Source of the DNA: CAYSNP01 sp964432485
Lineage (GTDB): Bacteria; Bacillota; Clostridia; Christensenellales; DTU072
Reading direction: 5' to 3'
NCBI GenBank assembly: GCA_964432485.1
Contig: CAYSNP010000007.1
Coordinates: 1 to 58,742 of the forward strand
Length of the DNA: 58,742 bases
Shown here: positions 7,572 through 16,593 of the stretch, one piece after another
Layout of the letters: the number at the start of each line of letters is the position of its first letter
How positions within the stretch are numbered: the stretch's first letter is position 1
Position numbers and translations under genes: made by a program
The notes under the pieces: generated by a model
The model's database searches: none
What the model was told of the DNA's origin: nothing
The model's input: only the letters and a program-made list of their open reading frames with translations

Positions 7572-9448
7572 TATAAATACTGTATTTCTCCTATTCTTTT
7601 ATAAGTATATCCGCCTAACCTGTCCAGCTCTGCTTTAAGCGCATTGCTTCCTAAAATGCCGATAAACGCTTTAACTATGGGTAGCGCCAGGCTTTCTGTT
7701 GTAGTTAAGAAATCATATTCCTCCTCTGCAAAAGGAATGAAATGCATATTTAGCGCATTTGCCGCTGTCAATACGCCCAAGCCTACATCAGCAACATTGT
7801 TGGCTACCGCTGAAGCTACTGCCAAATGAGTGGTGAGCTCCTTTTCGTAGCCGCTTATCTCTTTGCTGTCAATGCCCTCTTTTTTAAGCGTAAAATCTGT
7901 CAGCAGCCTTGTTCCCGCTCCTCTTTGGCGATTGGCAAAGCGCAGCTTGCGCTCCGCTATATCCTTAAAACCTGACACGCTCTCCCCCTTGCGGACAATA
8001 AAGCCTTGCGTCCTGCCCACTCCTTTAATAAGAGCAGCAATTTGAGGCAAATATTTTTTAGCATAAGCTATATTATACTCTCCGCTCTGCTCATCCAGCA
8101 AGTGAATAGGGGCAATATGCGCTTCGCCCCGCATTAGAGAAAAAAGCCCTCCAAGACTGCCTATATGTGCGGAAGTAACTTTCATTTTATCTGAAATTAA
8201 GTCAATAATCAAGTCATGGCTGCCAATAATAACAAGGGTCTTTTTAATTTCCTCCAATGGTTTTAGCAGGCTTATGCTCACCTTTTCGCCGCTTTCTATC
8301 CCTTCAATATTTTGCGGCACTTGCAACAGCCCGTCTGCCCTGACAAGGCTCATTATTGCGCTTGCCTCTCTTTCCAAAGGAGTTGCTACCAGTCTGCCGC
8401 CTACCGCACCTACGGACATGCGTAAGTATTCGGTATTTTTTAGCGTAGAAGTAATCCTTTTGGTTAAAACAGCTTGTATTGAAGGCAGCGTAGCCTGCTC
8501 CGCTCCAAGCATAACAAGTATTATAGGCTTTACAAAAAGCTCAAAGGAAAGCCAAGCGGATACAGGGTATCCAGGCAATCCAATTACGGGCTTTCCTTGA
8601 ATAATGCCAAGAATGGTAGGCTTGCCCGGTCTAATTGCTATACCGTGTACAACTACTTTGCCCAGCTTTTGGATAACCTTAAAGGTAAAATCTTTAGTGC
8701 CGGCAGAAGAGCCTGCATTGATAAGGAGCATATCATTTACTAGTAGCGTAGATTGTACTGCTTCAAGCAAAGCATCCGCCCTATCCTCTACCACAGGATA
8801 AACTTTTGGGATGCCGCCATACTCTGCAATTTGCCCTGCAAACATTTTAGAATTGCTCTCCATTAGTTTGCCCGGCGCAAGCAAGTTAGGGTTGCTTACC
8901 ATTTCGCTGCCGGTAGGAATTATGCCAACCTTAGGCTTAGCTTGCACCTTTACTTGTATATTACCCGAGGCAATAAGTGCGGCTAGGTCGGCTGCCCTTA
9001 GCTTATGCCTTGAAGGCAGCAGCATTTCGCCTGCTACTATGCTTTCGCCAACAACCCTGACATATTGCCAAGGATAAGAGCTGGCAGTAATGACCACACC
9101 ATTGTCCGCCTGAATTACATCCTCTATCATTATTACGCTATCTGCGTCTTTGGGTAACTCATTGCCCGTATTTATATACCTAAACTTGCCATTTGGTATA
9201 AACAAGGGATGCTTTTCGCTAGCACTTAGCGTATCTTTAGAGTGCAATGCTATACCATCCATTGCAGCAGCATTATATCCGGGGTCACATACTTTTGCAA
9301 AAATAGGGCAAGAGGTTATGCGCCCCAATGCGTCTTGAGTGTCGATTGTTTCGCTAGGCAAAAGCAGACTACCCAAACTTGAAAGATAAAGAGCTAAGGA
9401 CTCTTGCTCATTATTATTTTCAATATATGTTTTTCGGCTATCATCCAT
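7571..9448 (-). CDS. moeA: Molybdopterin molybdotransferase MoeA fused to a periplasmic-binding-protein-like domain
   Basis: Residues 1 to about 400 are a MoeA/gephyrin domain: DPGYNAAAMDGIA, then LLINAGSSAGTKDF and GLPGYPVSAW, the MPT-binding and hydrolysis loops. MoeA inserts molybdate or tungstate into adenylated molybdopterin. Residues from about 410 to 625 are a PBP_like/LysR-substrate-like domain (IIGSHDLIIDLI, RQRGAGTRLLTDFTL, DVGLGVLTAA), seen in anaerobes fused to MoeA; it may bind the metal oxyanion. I start at the ATG at 9448, which overlaps the end of the preceding moeA by eight bases and has GGAGG about 12 bases upstream; an ATG at 9469 is the alternative. A single MoeA would serve one metal, so two paralogues hint at separate Mo and W insertion or at a chaperone role. 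Confidence 0.93.
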   Translation of the reverse strand: MDDSRKTYIENNNEQESLALYLSSLGSLLLPSETIDTQDALGRITSCPIFAKVCDPGYNAAAMDGIALHSKDTLSASEKHPLFIPNGKFRYINTGNELPKDADSVIMIEDVIQADNGVVITASSYPWQYVRVVGESIVAGEMLLPSRHKLRAADLAALIASGNIQVKVQAKPKVGIIPTGSEMVSNPNLLAPGKLMESNSKMFAGQIAEYGGIPKVYPVVEDRADALLEAVQSTLLVNDMLLINAGSSAGTKDFTFKVIQKLGKVVVHGIAIRPGKPTILGIIQGKPVIGLPGYPVSAWLSFELFVKPIILVMLGAEQATLPSIQAVLTKRITSTLKNTEYLRMSVGAVGGRLVATPLEREASAIMSLVRADGLLQVPQNIEGIESGEKVSISLLKPLEEIKKTLVIIGSHDLIIDLISDKMKVTSAHIGSLGGLFSLMRGEAHIAPIHLLDEQSGEYNIAYAKKYLPQIAALIKGVGRTQGFIVRKGESVSGFKDIAERKLRFANRQRGAGTRLLTDFTLKKEGIDSKEISGYEKELTTHLAVASAVANNVADVGLGVLTAANALNMHFIPFAEEEYDFLTTTESLALPIVKAFIGILGSNALKAELDRLGGYTYKRIGEIQYL

Positions 9449-10631
9449 TAAACAAAAAAACCTCCACATCCTCGCCTTTGTTTATTCCCTCAATTTTTTC
9501 ATCTATCAGCAAGTACCCGTCCGCCATAGTCAATGTGCTCAGTATGCCCGATTTTCCCAGCACGGGATAGGCTTGCCCTTGTTTGACAGTAACCGGCTGA
9601 AATGTTAGCCTGCCGGGAGTGGATGCAAAGTTAATGCCTGCTTTTGCAAAGAAACTTACTTGTTTGCCAGCAGATAAAATAGCTGGTGCAAGGAGCAAAA
9701 ATGCCACAGCGGCACTTACGGGATTGCCGCTAAGTCCAAAGATAGGCTTGTTTTGCAACGAGGCAACAATAGTCGGCTTGCCAGGCTTTAGCGCCAGCCC
9801 TTTAATAAGGATTGCGCCTCCGGCTCTTGTGATACAATCTGCAGTAAAGTCCCTTTCGCCTACCGAACTGCCACCGGTTACTATTACAAAGTCAGCTAAC
9901 TGATTGCCTTTTTTTATTTCTGCAATTAACTCTTCAGGCTTGTCCTCTATTTGCACCCGCCCTGCTTCGCTTACACCCATATCCGCAAGCAAGCCTGCCA
10001 GCATTTCGCTATTGCTGTCAAAAATCTTTGCTTTTTCCAGCTTTTTGCCTTTTTGCAGTTCATCTCCCGTAACTATAATGTAAGCGGTAGGCTGAAGAAC
10101 TTCTACATAACTTTGCCCTGCTCCTGCCAAGATACCAATATCAAAGGCAGAAAGTTTGCTTCCCTTGCAAATAAGACGCTCACCTTTGCCTATATCATCC
10201 CCAACTTTAGCAACATTTTCATTATAAGCAAGCGGCTTATAAACGCATACCAAATCAGACACTTTATCGGTATGCTCAATCATTATTACCGCATCCGCGC
10301 CTTGAGGCAGCGCCCCTCCTGTGGGGATATATGCCGCTTCGCCTGCAGAAATAGAAAAATCAGGAACATTGCCCATTGATACGCTGCCCGCAAAGGTCAG
10401 CATAGCGGGGATGCTGTCCGATGCGCCCAATGTATCTTGAGAGCGCAAGGCATAACCGTCTACTATAGACTTATCAAATGAAGGTATATTAATACGTGAA
10501 TATATATCAAATGCACTAATTTTGCCTTTTGCTTTTGTCAAGGCAACTTTTTTTGTCTTGAAACTAATATTAAAAGATTGCTTTAGTATCTCTATAGCAT
10601 CAGCAACCGGCGTAACCTTAAAGAACTCCAT
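9441..10631 (-). CDS. moeA: Molybdopterin molybdotransferase MoeA
   Basis: A 396-residue, full-length MoeA without extra domains. Domains in order: the N-terminal MoeA segment with IPSFDKSIVDGYALRS (the conserved D-G-Y/A-R motif), a central MogA-like domain with FVIVTGGSSVGERDFT, the SGNPVSAAVAF loop, and the C-terminal barrel. It uses MPT-AMP and a metal oxyanion to form active cofactor in the cytoplasm. The start overlaps the mogA stop by one base and the end overlaps the second moeA, so the three are likely translated in concert. It differs from its fused neighbour throughout, so the pair is not a recent duplication. Confidence 0.95.
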   Translation of the reverse strand: MEFFKVTPVADAIEILKQSFNISFKTKKVALTKAKGKISAFDIYSRINIPSFDKSIVDGYALRSQDTLGASDSIPAMLTFAGSVSMGNVPDFSISAGEAAYIPTGGALPQGADAVIMIEHTDKVSDLVCVYKPLAYNENVAKVGDDIGKGERLICKGSKLSAFDIGILAGAGQSYVEVLQPTAYIIVTGDELQKGKKLEKAKIFDSNSEMLAGLLADMGVSEAGRVQIEDKPEELIAEIKKGNQLADFVIVTGGSSVGERDFTADCITRAGGAILIKGLALKPGKPTIVASLQNKPIFGLSGNPVSAAVAFLLLAPAILSAGKQVSFFAKAGINFASTPGRLTFQPVTVKQGQAYPVLGKSGILSTLTMADGYLLIDEKIEGINKGEDVEVFLFNG

Positions 10632-11119
10632 TAATCACTCCTAGCGCATTCGCCCCCGCCATTTAAGATGTCCAGCCCATGTTGCAAAGATGAAATAACT
10701 ATATCCAAAGATTCCTTTACTGCCTTAGGAGAGCCGGGCAAGTTTAGAATAATGCTTTTGCCTCTTATGCCGCAAACAGCTCTTGATAACATTGCCCTGG
10801 GGGTAAATTGCAAAGAAAAGTATCTTATAGCTTCGGTTATACCGCTTGCCTCCCGCTCTATAACTGTCTTGGTGGCCTCCGGTGTCACATCCCTTGGAGA
10901 AAAACCCGTGCCGCCGGTAGTTAGGATTAAGTCTATCTGCTTATTGCATAGCTTTATCAAAGCGCTGCTTATCTTGCCAACTTCATCGGGGACGCAAATT
11001 TTTTCTTGCAAAACAAATCCATGACTATCTAACAATGCAACAATTTCATTTGCAGATATATCCTCTCTTTTGCCTGCTGCCACGCTATCGCTAATTGTAA
11101 CTACCGCATACTTATACAT
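10631..11119 (-). CDS. mogA: Molybdopterin adenylyltransferase (MogA/MoaB family)
   Basis: It adenylates molybdopterin to MPT-AMP, the substrate of MoeA. Family signatures: YAVVTISDSVAAGKREDIS at the N-terminus, LILTTGGTGFSPRDVTPEAT in the centre (the GGTG phosphate loop with the acidic residue next to it), and LNLPGSPKAVKE near the C-terminus. From the ATG at 11119 it has 162 residues, the normal size; AGGA stands seven bases before this ATG, whereas the TTG two codons earlier has no ribosome site. It lies between the ThiF-like gene (nine-base gap) and moeA (overlap). Confidence 0.95.
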   Translation of the reverse strand: MYKYAVVTISDSVAAGKREDISANEIVALLDSHGFVLQEKICVPDEVGKISSALIKLCNKQIDLILTTGGTGFSPRDVTPEATKTVIEREASGITEAIRYFSLQFTPRAMLSRAVCGIRGKSIILNLPGSPKAVKESLDIVISSLQHGLDILNGGGECARSD

Positions 11120-11128
11120 TTGCAAATC

Positions 11129-11773
11129 CTATACCTTGATGTTTAGTATCCTTAAATCATTGTTTATGGTATCTAAAATCAGGAGTTTATGCCTTAGCGT
11201 AGGCATGCCTGCCAATGTTTTAAGAGCTTCTGCCACTTGAATGCTGGCAAGCATTGCAGGAACGAAACTTAAAGTAGGCAAGGTACTCCTTTCCTTTTTG
11301 CCATAAACTTTTTCCAAAACATTATCATTTGGAAAGATAACAGTGCATTGACCATATAAGTTATTGATAGCGGCATGAACCATAGGTATACCGTAAAAAG
11401 TAGCTAATGCTTCTAGCTCTAGTTTACTTTTTACGCTATCTGTGCAATCTAAAAGGAGATCGGCATCTTTTAGCAAACTGCCATTGGCAAAGCTAAGGTT
11501 CTCTTCTATCGGTACAATTTTGGCACTACTAAACTTAGCCAGCGCTTGCGCTGTTGACAAGGCTTTGCTTTTGCCTATAGTACAAGTTGAGCAAAACAAT
11601 TGCCTATCCATATTGGAGGGTTCGAAGGTATCTGCATCTACTAGTATTAGCGAGTCCAGGCTATACCTTGCCAGCTCTGCTGCCGCATACCCCCCTAAGC
11701 CGCCTAATCCTGCAATAACTATTGTTTTGCCAAGTGCGGCTGCGTGCAGCTTGTCTATCATTACTATATTCAT
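11129..11773 (-). CDS. ThiF/MoeB/HesA-family E1-like adenylyltransferase
   Basis: The 214-residue protein has the Rossmann ATP-binding loop GLGGLGG (residues 22-28), followed by LILVDADTFEPSNMDRQLF and LLDCTDSVKSK, the Asp and Arg residues typical of E1-like enzymes that adenylate the C-terminal glycine of a ubiquitin-like sulfur carrier. The gene immediately upstream encodes such a carrier ending in Gly-Gly, so this is its likely activator, supplying thiocarboxylate sulfur for the dithiolene of molybdopterin. It is shorter than MoeB and lacks the rhodanese domain. The zinc-binding Cys pairs of MoeB are not evident. The assignment MoeB rather than ThiF rests on context. GGAGG stands unusually close to the ATG. 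Confidence 0.88.
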   Translation of the reverse strand: MNIVMIDKLHAAALGKTIVIAGLGGLGGYAAAELARYSLDSLILVDADTFEPSNMDRQLFCSTCTIGKSKALSTAQALAKFSSAKIVPIEENLSFANGSLLKDADLLLDCTDSVKSKLELEALATFYGIPMVHAAINNLYGQCTVIFPNDNVLEKVYGKKERSTLPTLSFVPAMLASIQVAEALKTLAGMPTLRHKLLILDTINNDLRILNIKV

Positions 11774-11808
11774 TCCTCCAATGTGCCATTGCCCCGTTAG
11801 TTTTCTAG

Positions 11809-12057
11809 TTAGCCGCCTGAAGCTGGGGACATTATAAATACTGTATCACCTTTTTGCAATTTGGTGCGGCTCTTCTTTAGCTTTAGAAAATTAATACCAT
11901 TTACCAATACGATTGAGTTCTTTAGTTCCTCTGCTGTATATTTGCCATATTGTTTTTCAATTATTTCAAAAACTTCTTTCACACTTGCTGCCTCTACGTT
12001 CATTTCCGCAACTCCTAAATCTAGCCTGTATAGACCAAAGAACTCTACCTTAATCAT
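11809..12057 (-). CDS. MoaD/ThiS-family sulfur carrier protein
   Basis: An 82-residue beta-grasp protein ending in SPASGG. The terminal Gly-Gly is the site of adenylation and thiocarboxylation. The run KGDTVFIMSPASGG is typical of MoaD-like carriers. It should donate sulfur to cyclic pyranopterin monophosphate with a MoaE partner, or act in an AOR-specific variant of the pathway, as MoaD-like genes beside tungsten oxidoreductases are common. Its ATG overlaps the stop of the oxidoreductase gene (AATGATTAA), showing tight coupling. No moaE is visible in the window. Confidence 0.92.
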   Translation of the reverse strand: MIKVEFFGLYRLDLGVAEMNVEAASVKEVFEIIEKQYGKYTAEELKNSIVLVNGINFLKLKKSRTKLQKGDTVFIMSPASGG

Positions 12058-13987
12058 TAGCTATTGTACTCCTTTCCCAAATGCAATCTAGTTTATTAAG
12101 CCCATAATACTTTAATGTAGATGGTTTTATCCTGCCTTGTTCATCCCACCCTCTGCCTTTGTAATATTGTTTTAGTAGCTTCTGTTGAGGGACCTTTGTC
12201 TTGTCGTTATCCGGCTGTTGAAGCTCATCGGTAAGGCGAGCGGGCAGGGTATCCCAGCTTTTGTCAACGCCTAGCCGCGCATTAATCAGCCGCTCTAAAT
12301 TGTAAGAGCGCGCGCCTATCATCATTAGGTTGCCTACACTCATCTTAATACCGGTAGCGGCTTGAATAGCTACAGTATGAGGGATAAGAGCCGCTATATT
12401 GACCGCAAGCAGTGAAGGAACTTTGTTAGCTATACTTAGCACCCCGCCTAAATAAGGCAACACCTTGTTGACAATGCGTGTAACTAAACTGTTAGATTTA
12501 GAATATAACATGCCCGGAAATACTGCATAAGTAGTAAAAAGGCAACTGCCTCCGCAAGAAACTGCTTCCATAAGGTTTTGAAACATAATGGTAAGCGGCG
12601 CTTTGCCTCGGGGCGTAAGGGGGTCTACATTTAGCCCCAACCCTTCCAGCACTACCAAATAGCCTGCATTAAGATGACAGCCGCCCCTGTTGCCTACCGA
12701 GTAACCTAAGCCTTGCCCTACCGCGCCCCTGGGCTCATAAGCGGCAAGCTCCATACCTTTGGCATTCATTGCAAATTCCTTGCCGCCAAACTTATCAGAC
12801 ATCCGTTTAGTACCCTCTGCCAGCAAGCAAGCAACCTCACCGTCTTTATGCGCTATCTTATGAAAAACTTCGCTTAAATTGTCCACCTTGCCAAACTGCA
12901 AACCGCTGTCCCAAATGCCTTTTTCGGCCAACTCCATAGCAAATGCAATGCTGCCGGCAGTAGAAATAGTATCCATACCCAGCTCGTCCAGCTCATAATT
13001 CCATTTGATTATTTGCTCCAAGTTATTATTAAGAATATTAGGTCCTAACAGCCCCAGAGTTTCTAGCTCCGGTCCTTTAACCGCTTTGCCTTCTACCTCT
13101 ACCACCCTTGTGCATTGAATGGGACAAGTAGGGCATCCTTTATTCTTAATAAGATATTTTTCTGCCAGCACTTCGCCTGAAACGCTTCTAAAATCCTCAT
13201 AGTTGCCTTGAGAAAAGTTCTTTGTAGCTAAAATATTATGCTGCTGCATAGGCGTAATCAATGCGGCCGTGCCAAGACGGGGCAATTGTCCGCCGGTAAG
13301 AGGATGGGCGCGCAGCTTGTTTGTCCAAGCCTTTTTAATCGCATCCAATTTTTCTTTATCTGCAAAATGTGAGGCTCTAACGCCAAAAGCTGTTATAGCC
13401 TTTAGGTTTTTGCTCCCCATAACAGCACCTATGCCGCCTCTGCCCGATGCTCGCTCATCACTAATGGCGCAAGCGTAGCGTACCATATTTTCGCCTGCAG
13501 GACCTATTACCAGCTTGCCGCTCCGTCCGCCTAAAAGCTCTTGAGTTTCTCCGGTTGTTTTGCCTTTTAGATGCTCGCCATCCTTAAAGGCAATACCGTC
13601 CTGAGTAACTTCCAACACTGTAAGAGTCTCGCTTTTGCCAACGATTACCAGCGCGTCATAGCCTGCTCTTTTTAAGGAAATCCCAAATCCGCCGCCGCTG
13701 TTAGAAGATGTGATAATACCTGTAAGAGGTGACACTGTACTAACATTAAAGCGGCTGCTGCTAGGGCAGCCTGAAGCATTTAAGGGGCAAGTAGTCACCA
13801 CTAATACATTATCTGCACCCAATGGGTCAATAGGACCTTTGATAAAATCATATAAAATCCTATTTGCCAAGCCTTTGCCACCCAAATACAGCTTCCTATC
13901 ATTGTCGTTTATCGGATATTCTTCCCATTGTTTAGCGGTAAGGTCAACTTTTGCTACCTTTCCTGTATAGCTACCGTAGTTTGTCAT
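12050..13987 (-). CDS. aor: Aldehyde:ferredoxin oxidoreductase (tungsten/molybdenum AOR family)
   Basis: About 645 residues, a typical AOR length. AORs oxidise aldehydes to acids (or reduce acids) with ferredoxin, using a bis-pterin tungsten or molybdenum centre and one 4Fe-4S cluster. The cluster ligands are Cys285, Cys288 and Cys292 (CPTCPIQC) plus a later Cys in the SCGGSCLF region. The N-terminal pterin-binding domain has LYLGGKGLANRILYD and SSNSGGGFG; ASGRGGIGAVMGSKNLKA is the second family signature. I use the ATG at 13987, with AAGGAG nine bases upstream, over a GTG four codons earlier. It is first in the cofactor operon, so enzyme and cofactor synthesis are co-expressed. The physiological aldehyde cannot be told from sequence. 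Confidence 0.95.
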   Translation of the reverse strand: MTNYGSYTGKVAKVDLTAKQWEEYPINDNDRKLYLGGKGLANRILYDFIKGPIDPLGADNVLVVTTCPLNASGCPSSSRFNVSTVSPLTGIITSSNSGGGFGISLKRAGYDALVIVGKSETLTVLEVTQDGIAFKDGEHLKGKTTGETQELLGGRSGKLVIGPAGENMVRYACAISDERASGRGGIGAVMGSKNLKAITAFGVRASHFADKEKLDAIKKAWTNKLRAHPLTGGQLPRLGTAALITPMQQHNILATKNFSQGNYEDFRSVSGEVLAEKYLIKNKGCPTCPIQCTRVVEVEGKAVKGPELETLGLLGPNILNNNLEQIIKWNYELDELGMDTISTAGSIAFAMELAEKGIWDSGLQFGKVDNLSEVFHKIAHKDGEVACLLAEGTKRMSDKFGGKEFAMNAKGMELAAYEPRGAVGQGLGYSVGNRGGCHLNAGYLVVLEGLGLNVDPLTPRGKAPLTIMFQNLMEAVSCGGSCLFTTYAVFPGMLYSKSNSLVTRIVNKVLPYLGGVLSIANKVPSLLAVNIAALIPHTVAIQAATGIKMSVGNLMMIGARSYNLERLINARLGVDKSWDTLPARLTDELQQPDNDKTKVPQQKLLKQYYKGRGWDEQGRIKPSTLKYYGLNKLDCIWERSTIAND

Positions 13988-14016
13988 ATTTATATTCACT
14001 CCTTCAATGTGTCCTT

Positions 14017-14036
14017 ATTAAAACATATGTTTTAAT
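14017..14036. promoter_or_regulatory. Perfect 20-bp palindrome upstream of the AOR operon (candidate operator)
   Basis: The half-site ATTAAAACAT is followed directly by its exact reverse complement ATGTTTTAAT. It lies about 30 bases before the aor start and 15 bases after the transporter gene ends, where a promoter or operator would sit. It matches no regulator box I know well. There is no U-run, so it is not a terminator. Confidence 0.5.
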
Positions 14037-14051
14037 CATATAAAGAATTAA

Positions 14052-15644
14052 TTATGCTTGTCTTTTCTTTATCCTAACACTATCGCCATGTTTAACAAAA
14101 AACATTGTTATGCCAGAGAAAAACACAAAGATTGCAGCGTAAATAAACATAATATGCCTGCTGTTGAACATTTCCATAAAGAAGCCCAAAAACATAGGTG
14201 CTACACCTTGTGCCGCCATAGAAAAGGTATAATAATAGCCCGTATACTTGCCTACATTGCTACCTTTACTCATCTCTACTATCATTGGATAGGAATTGAT
14301 ATTGATAGTTGCCCAACCCGCTGTAACAAAAGCCAGCAAAATATACAATAGCTCTTTATTGGCAGGGGTAACCATAACATAACAAGCAATCAAACCGCCA
14401 ATAAGTATCACTATGCCCAGCAAAATTGAGCGGCGACGCCCTATCTTAGATGCTAAAAGTGCGGCGGGCAAAAACATAACCGCACTAAATATTGACGGAA
14501 TCATAGTAAGATATATTAAGGTTGCATCCGTAAAGCCAAGATTGTTAGATGCATAAATAGACAGCGTGCTTGTCATAGCGTTGTAACCTAAAAACCAAAG
14601 AAAGATTGAGCAAAGTATAAGGATAAGGCTTTTTCTTTTGGCAGGTGACAGCTTATCAGAGCCGCTTAGAGCTTCTTCTTCGTCCAGCTCATTTTCTATA
14701 TCGGTGCCGTGCGCCGCATCAAAATCGGCAACTATCTTTTTCTTTCTTTCTACTAAGGCGGGCTCATTCACCGCATGCCTAAAGTATATCATTGAACCCA
14801 GCATTGCTGCCGCTGTAAGCGCAAAAATCAAAATATTAGAAGCGTAATCTTTACGCAAAAACATTATCACCATAGCAACGCCGCCGCCCAGGCCGCCCAT
14901 AATATTAATAATAGCGTTAGCTTGAGAGCGCAGGGGTTTTGGCGTTACATCAGGCATAAGCGCAACTGCAGGCGAGCGATAAGTAGCCATAGCCACCAGC
15001 ACTAAAAATAACACCACCACAAAGATAATCAAAAGCTGAGGGTCGCTTTGGGTATAGTCATAAGCCAGCGATTCTCGGGCAGGTATTACCAAGCTCAAAT
15101 AAGCATTGCTGGTTTTGCCTTCTACCTTAATAGGTATCAGCTCATAAAACTTGCCCGGATCATCTTTTGCATTAAAGTCAGCAGGCACTTTGCCGTCCTC
15201 TATAGCATATTGCACAATAAAGTCAGCTTCCTCTGCATAATCATCGTTATTCAAATATTCAAGAATTTGGCTATCAGTAACATATTCCTTACTATATAGC
15301 TTTGCATTGTCAAGTACGCCTTCTTTTTTAAGGTTGGCAAGCCCCTGGTGGTCTACTACCGCAATGGTAATAAGCAAGATAGCACTTAAAATAACACCTG
15401 TTACAAAAAACGGAGTACGCCTGCCTCTTTTGCCATTGAAACGGTCGCTTATGCTGCCGAAAAGCGGCAATAAAAACAAGGCTAAGATATTATCCAGTCC
15501 CATTAAAAACCCTCTAGTAATATCGCTTAGTCCAAAAGTGTTAGTCATTATTAGAGGGAGCAAGGTATCGTAGAGTTGCCAAAACATACAAATGGTAAAA
15601 AAGGCAAACCCTACCTTAATAGTATCTTTGATATTAAGTTTCAT
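14052..15644 (-). CDS. MFS transporter (sugar/cation symporter-like) with a large extracytoplasmic insertion
   Basis: A 530-residue membrane protein with about 12 predicted helices. The first-loop MFS motif is visible as GSISDRFNGKRGRRTPFF, which resembles the GPH/SLC45 sugar:cation group. After the third helix a polar insertion of about 110 residues (about 100-210, rich in Asp/Glu/Lys, including YAEEADFIVQYAIEDG) precedes the next helix, and a second acidic loop (about 315-335) splits the two halves. It has a good sigma-A-type promoter and GGAG six bases before the ATG. It ends 64 bases before aor. The substrate is unknown; proximity to the AOR operon alone does not show that it imports an aldehyde precursor. 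Confidence 0.85.
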   Translation of the reverse strand: MKLNIKDTIKVGFAFFTICMFWQLYDTLLPLIMTNTFGLSDITRGFLMGLDNILALFLLPLFGSISDRFNGKRGRRTPFFVTGVILSAILLITIAVVDHQGLANLKKEGVLDNAKLYSKEYVTDSQILEYLNNDDYAEEADFIVQYAIEDGKVPADFNAKDDPGKFYELIPIKVEGKTSNAYLSLVIPARESLAYDYTQSDPQLLIIFVVVLFLVLVAMATYRSPAVALMPDVTPKPLRSQANAIINIMGGLGGGVAMVIMFLRKDYASNILIFALTAAAMLGSMIYFRHAVNEPALVERKKKIVADFDAAHGTDIENELDEEEALSGSDKLSPAKRKSLILILCSIFLWFLGYNAMTSTLSIYASNNLGFTDATLIYLTMIPSIFSAVMFLPAALLASKIGRRRSILLGIVILIGGLIACYVMVTPANKELLYILLAFVTAGWATININSYPMIVEMSKGSNVGKYTGYYYTFSMAAQGVAPMFLGFFMEMFNSRHIMFIYAAIFVFFSGITMFFVKHGDSVRIKKRQA

Positions 15645-15677
15645 TTAATTCTCCTCATTGATATACTCTCAAATTAG

Positions 15678-15706
15678 ATTATACTATAAAAAAAGGTATA
15701 AGTAAA
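15678..15706 (-). promoter_or_regulatory. Sigma-A-type promoter of the MFS transporter gene
   Basis: On the minus strand, TTTACT (15706-15701), 17 bases, then TATAAT (15683-15678). The start codon follows about 34 bases later. An imperfect dyad GGTAT-N6-ATACC (15695-15710) overlaps the -35 hexamer and could be an operator. Confidence 0.65.
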
Positions 15707-15821
15707 TACCAAAATTGGCAAATGCCCTTAAAAAGCGTCTATTGCCTAATTGGGATTTTTATCAGTATGAAGTCTTTTTTTTCTAAAAATGGTATAAGAA
15801 TAAGATAAGCTATACTACTTA

Positions 15822-16580
15822 TTACAGCAGAGTATCTTTTTTATAATTGTCTTTTTCTGCTATATTGTTATCATCTGCTTGTGCGCTGCCGCCTGCTTGA
15901 ATGCTACCGCTTGTTTGGTCATTGTTTTCTTTGCTATCTTCTTGGCTGTCTGTAAGCTCTTGTTCGGGCAAAGCTGTCTTACTGACTGCGATTTGGTCGC
16001 TTGGGCTAGCTTGTTCAGTCTCTTTTTCTAATTTTATCTTATTGACTAGCATTGTCAGCCTTTTGACTTGGCTTGCCGCTACTAACAAAAAAAATATTAT
16101 TGCAAATATAATAAATATACTAGCCTTATCTTGAAAAATTTTAATTACTCCGCTCAGTAATTTTAGCTTACCTTGATAAATACCTAAAACTTGGCTTGTC
16201 GGATGCTCATCAGTAGCAGGGGCATTAAGCCCTTTGGTATAAAAAAAGCGAGTGCCTTCAGTCTCCTCTATTTCTTCCACCTTATGCACTATAAGCATGC
16301 CATTGTATTTGGGCTCTTGCGAATAAAAAACTATATAATCCCCCTCCTTAATGTCGGCAGCGGGGATTCTGGATACATAGATAAGGTCGCCCGGATTAAT
16401 TTCAGGCTGCATTGAATCGGTAAGCACCATAAAAAACATCTTGCCAAAAATATGCGGGACTTGCCCTTTTTTCTTAGCATTGGCGGAAATAATCATTAAA
16501 GTTAAGGAAAATGCAATTATGGCTACCGTTATTACTGAAGTTACGGTTGATATGATTTTGCTGATTCTAGCCTTTTTCAT
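15822..16580 (-). CDS. SipW-type (ER-type) signal peptidase I with an acidic C-terminal tail
   Basis: The 252-residue protein has an N-terminal membrane helix (12-33), catalytic Ser56 in MVLTDSMQPEI, and His99 in MLIVHKVEEI instead of the Lys of ordinary bacterial enzymes. This Ser-His arrangement defines the archaeal/ER-like SipW group, which processes TasA/camelysin-type fibre proteins. A second helix near 150-170 is followed by a Ser/Gln/Asp-rich hydrophilic tail of about 80 residues. It begins 13 bases after the coiled-coil gene ends and so is the last gene of the AAA+ operon. A second SipW-type peptidase is encoded at 21096-22118; the two differ in tail composition and may serve different substrates. 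Confidence 0.9.
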   Translation of the reverse strand: MKKARISKIISTVTSVITVAIIAFSLTLMIISANAKKKGQVPHIFGKMFFMVLTDSMQPEINPGDLIYVSRIPAADIKEGDYIVFYSQEPKYNGMLIVHKVEEIEETEGTRFFYTKGLNAPATDEHPTSQVLGIYQGKLKLLSGVIKIFQDKASIFIIFAIIFFLLVAASQVKRLTMLVNKIKLEKETEQASPSDQIAVSKTALPEQELTDSQEDSKENNDQTSGSIQAGGSAQADDNNIAEKDNYKKDTLL

Positions 16581-16593
16581 TTACCCTATTGCC

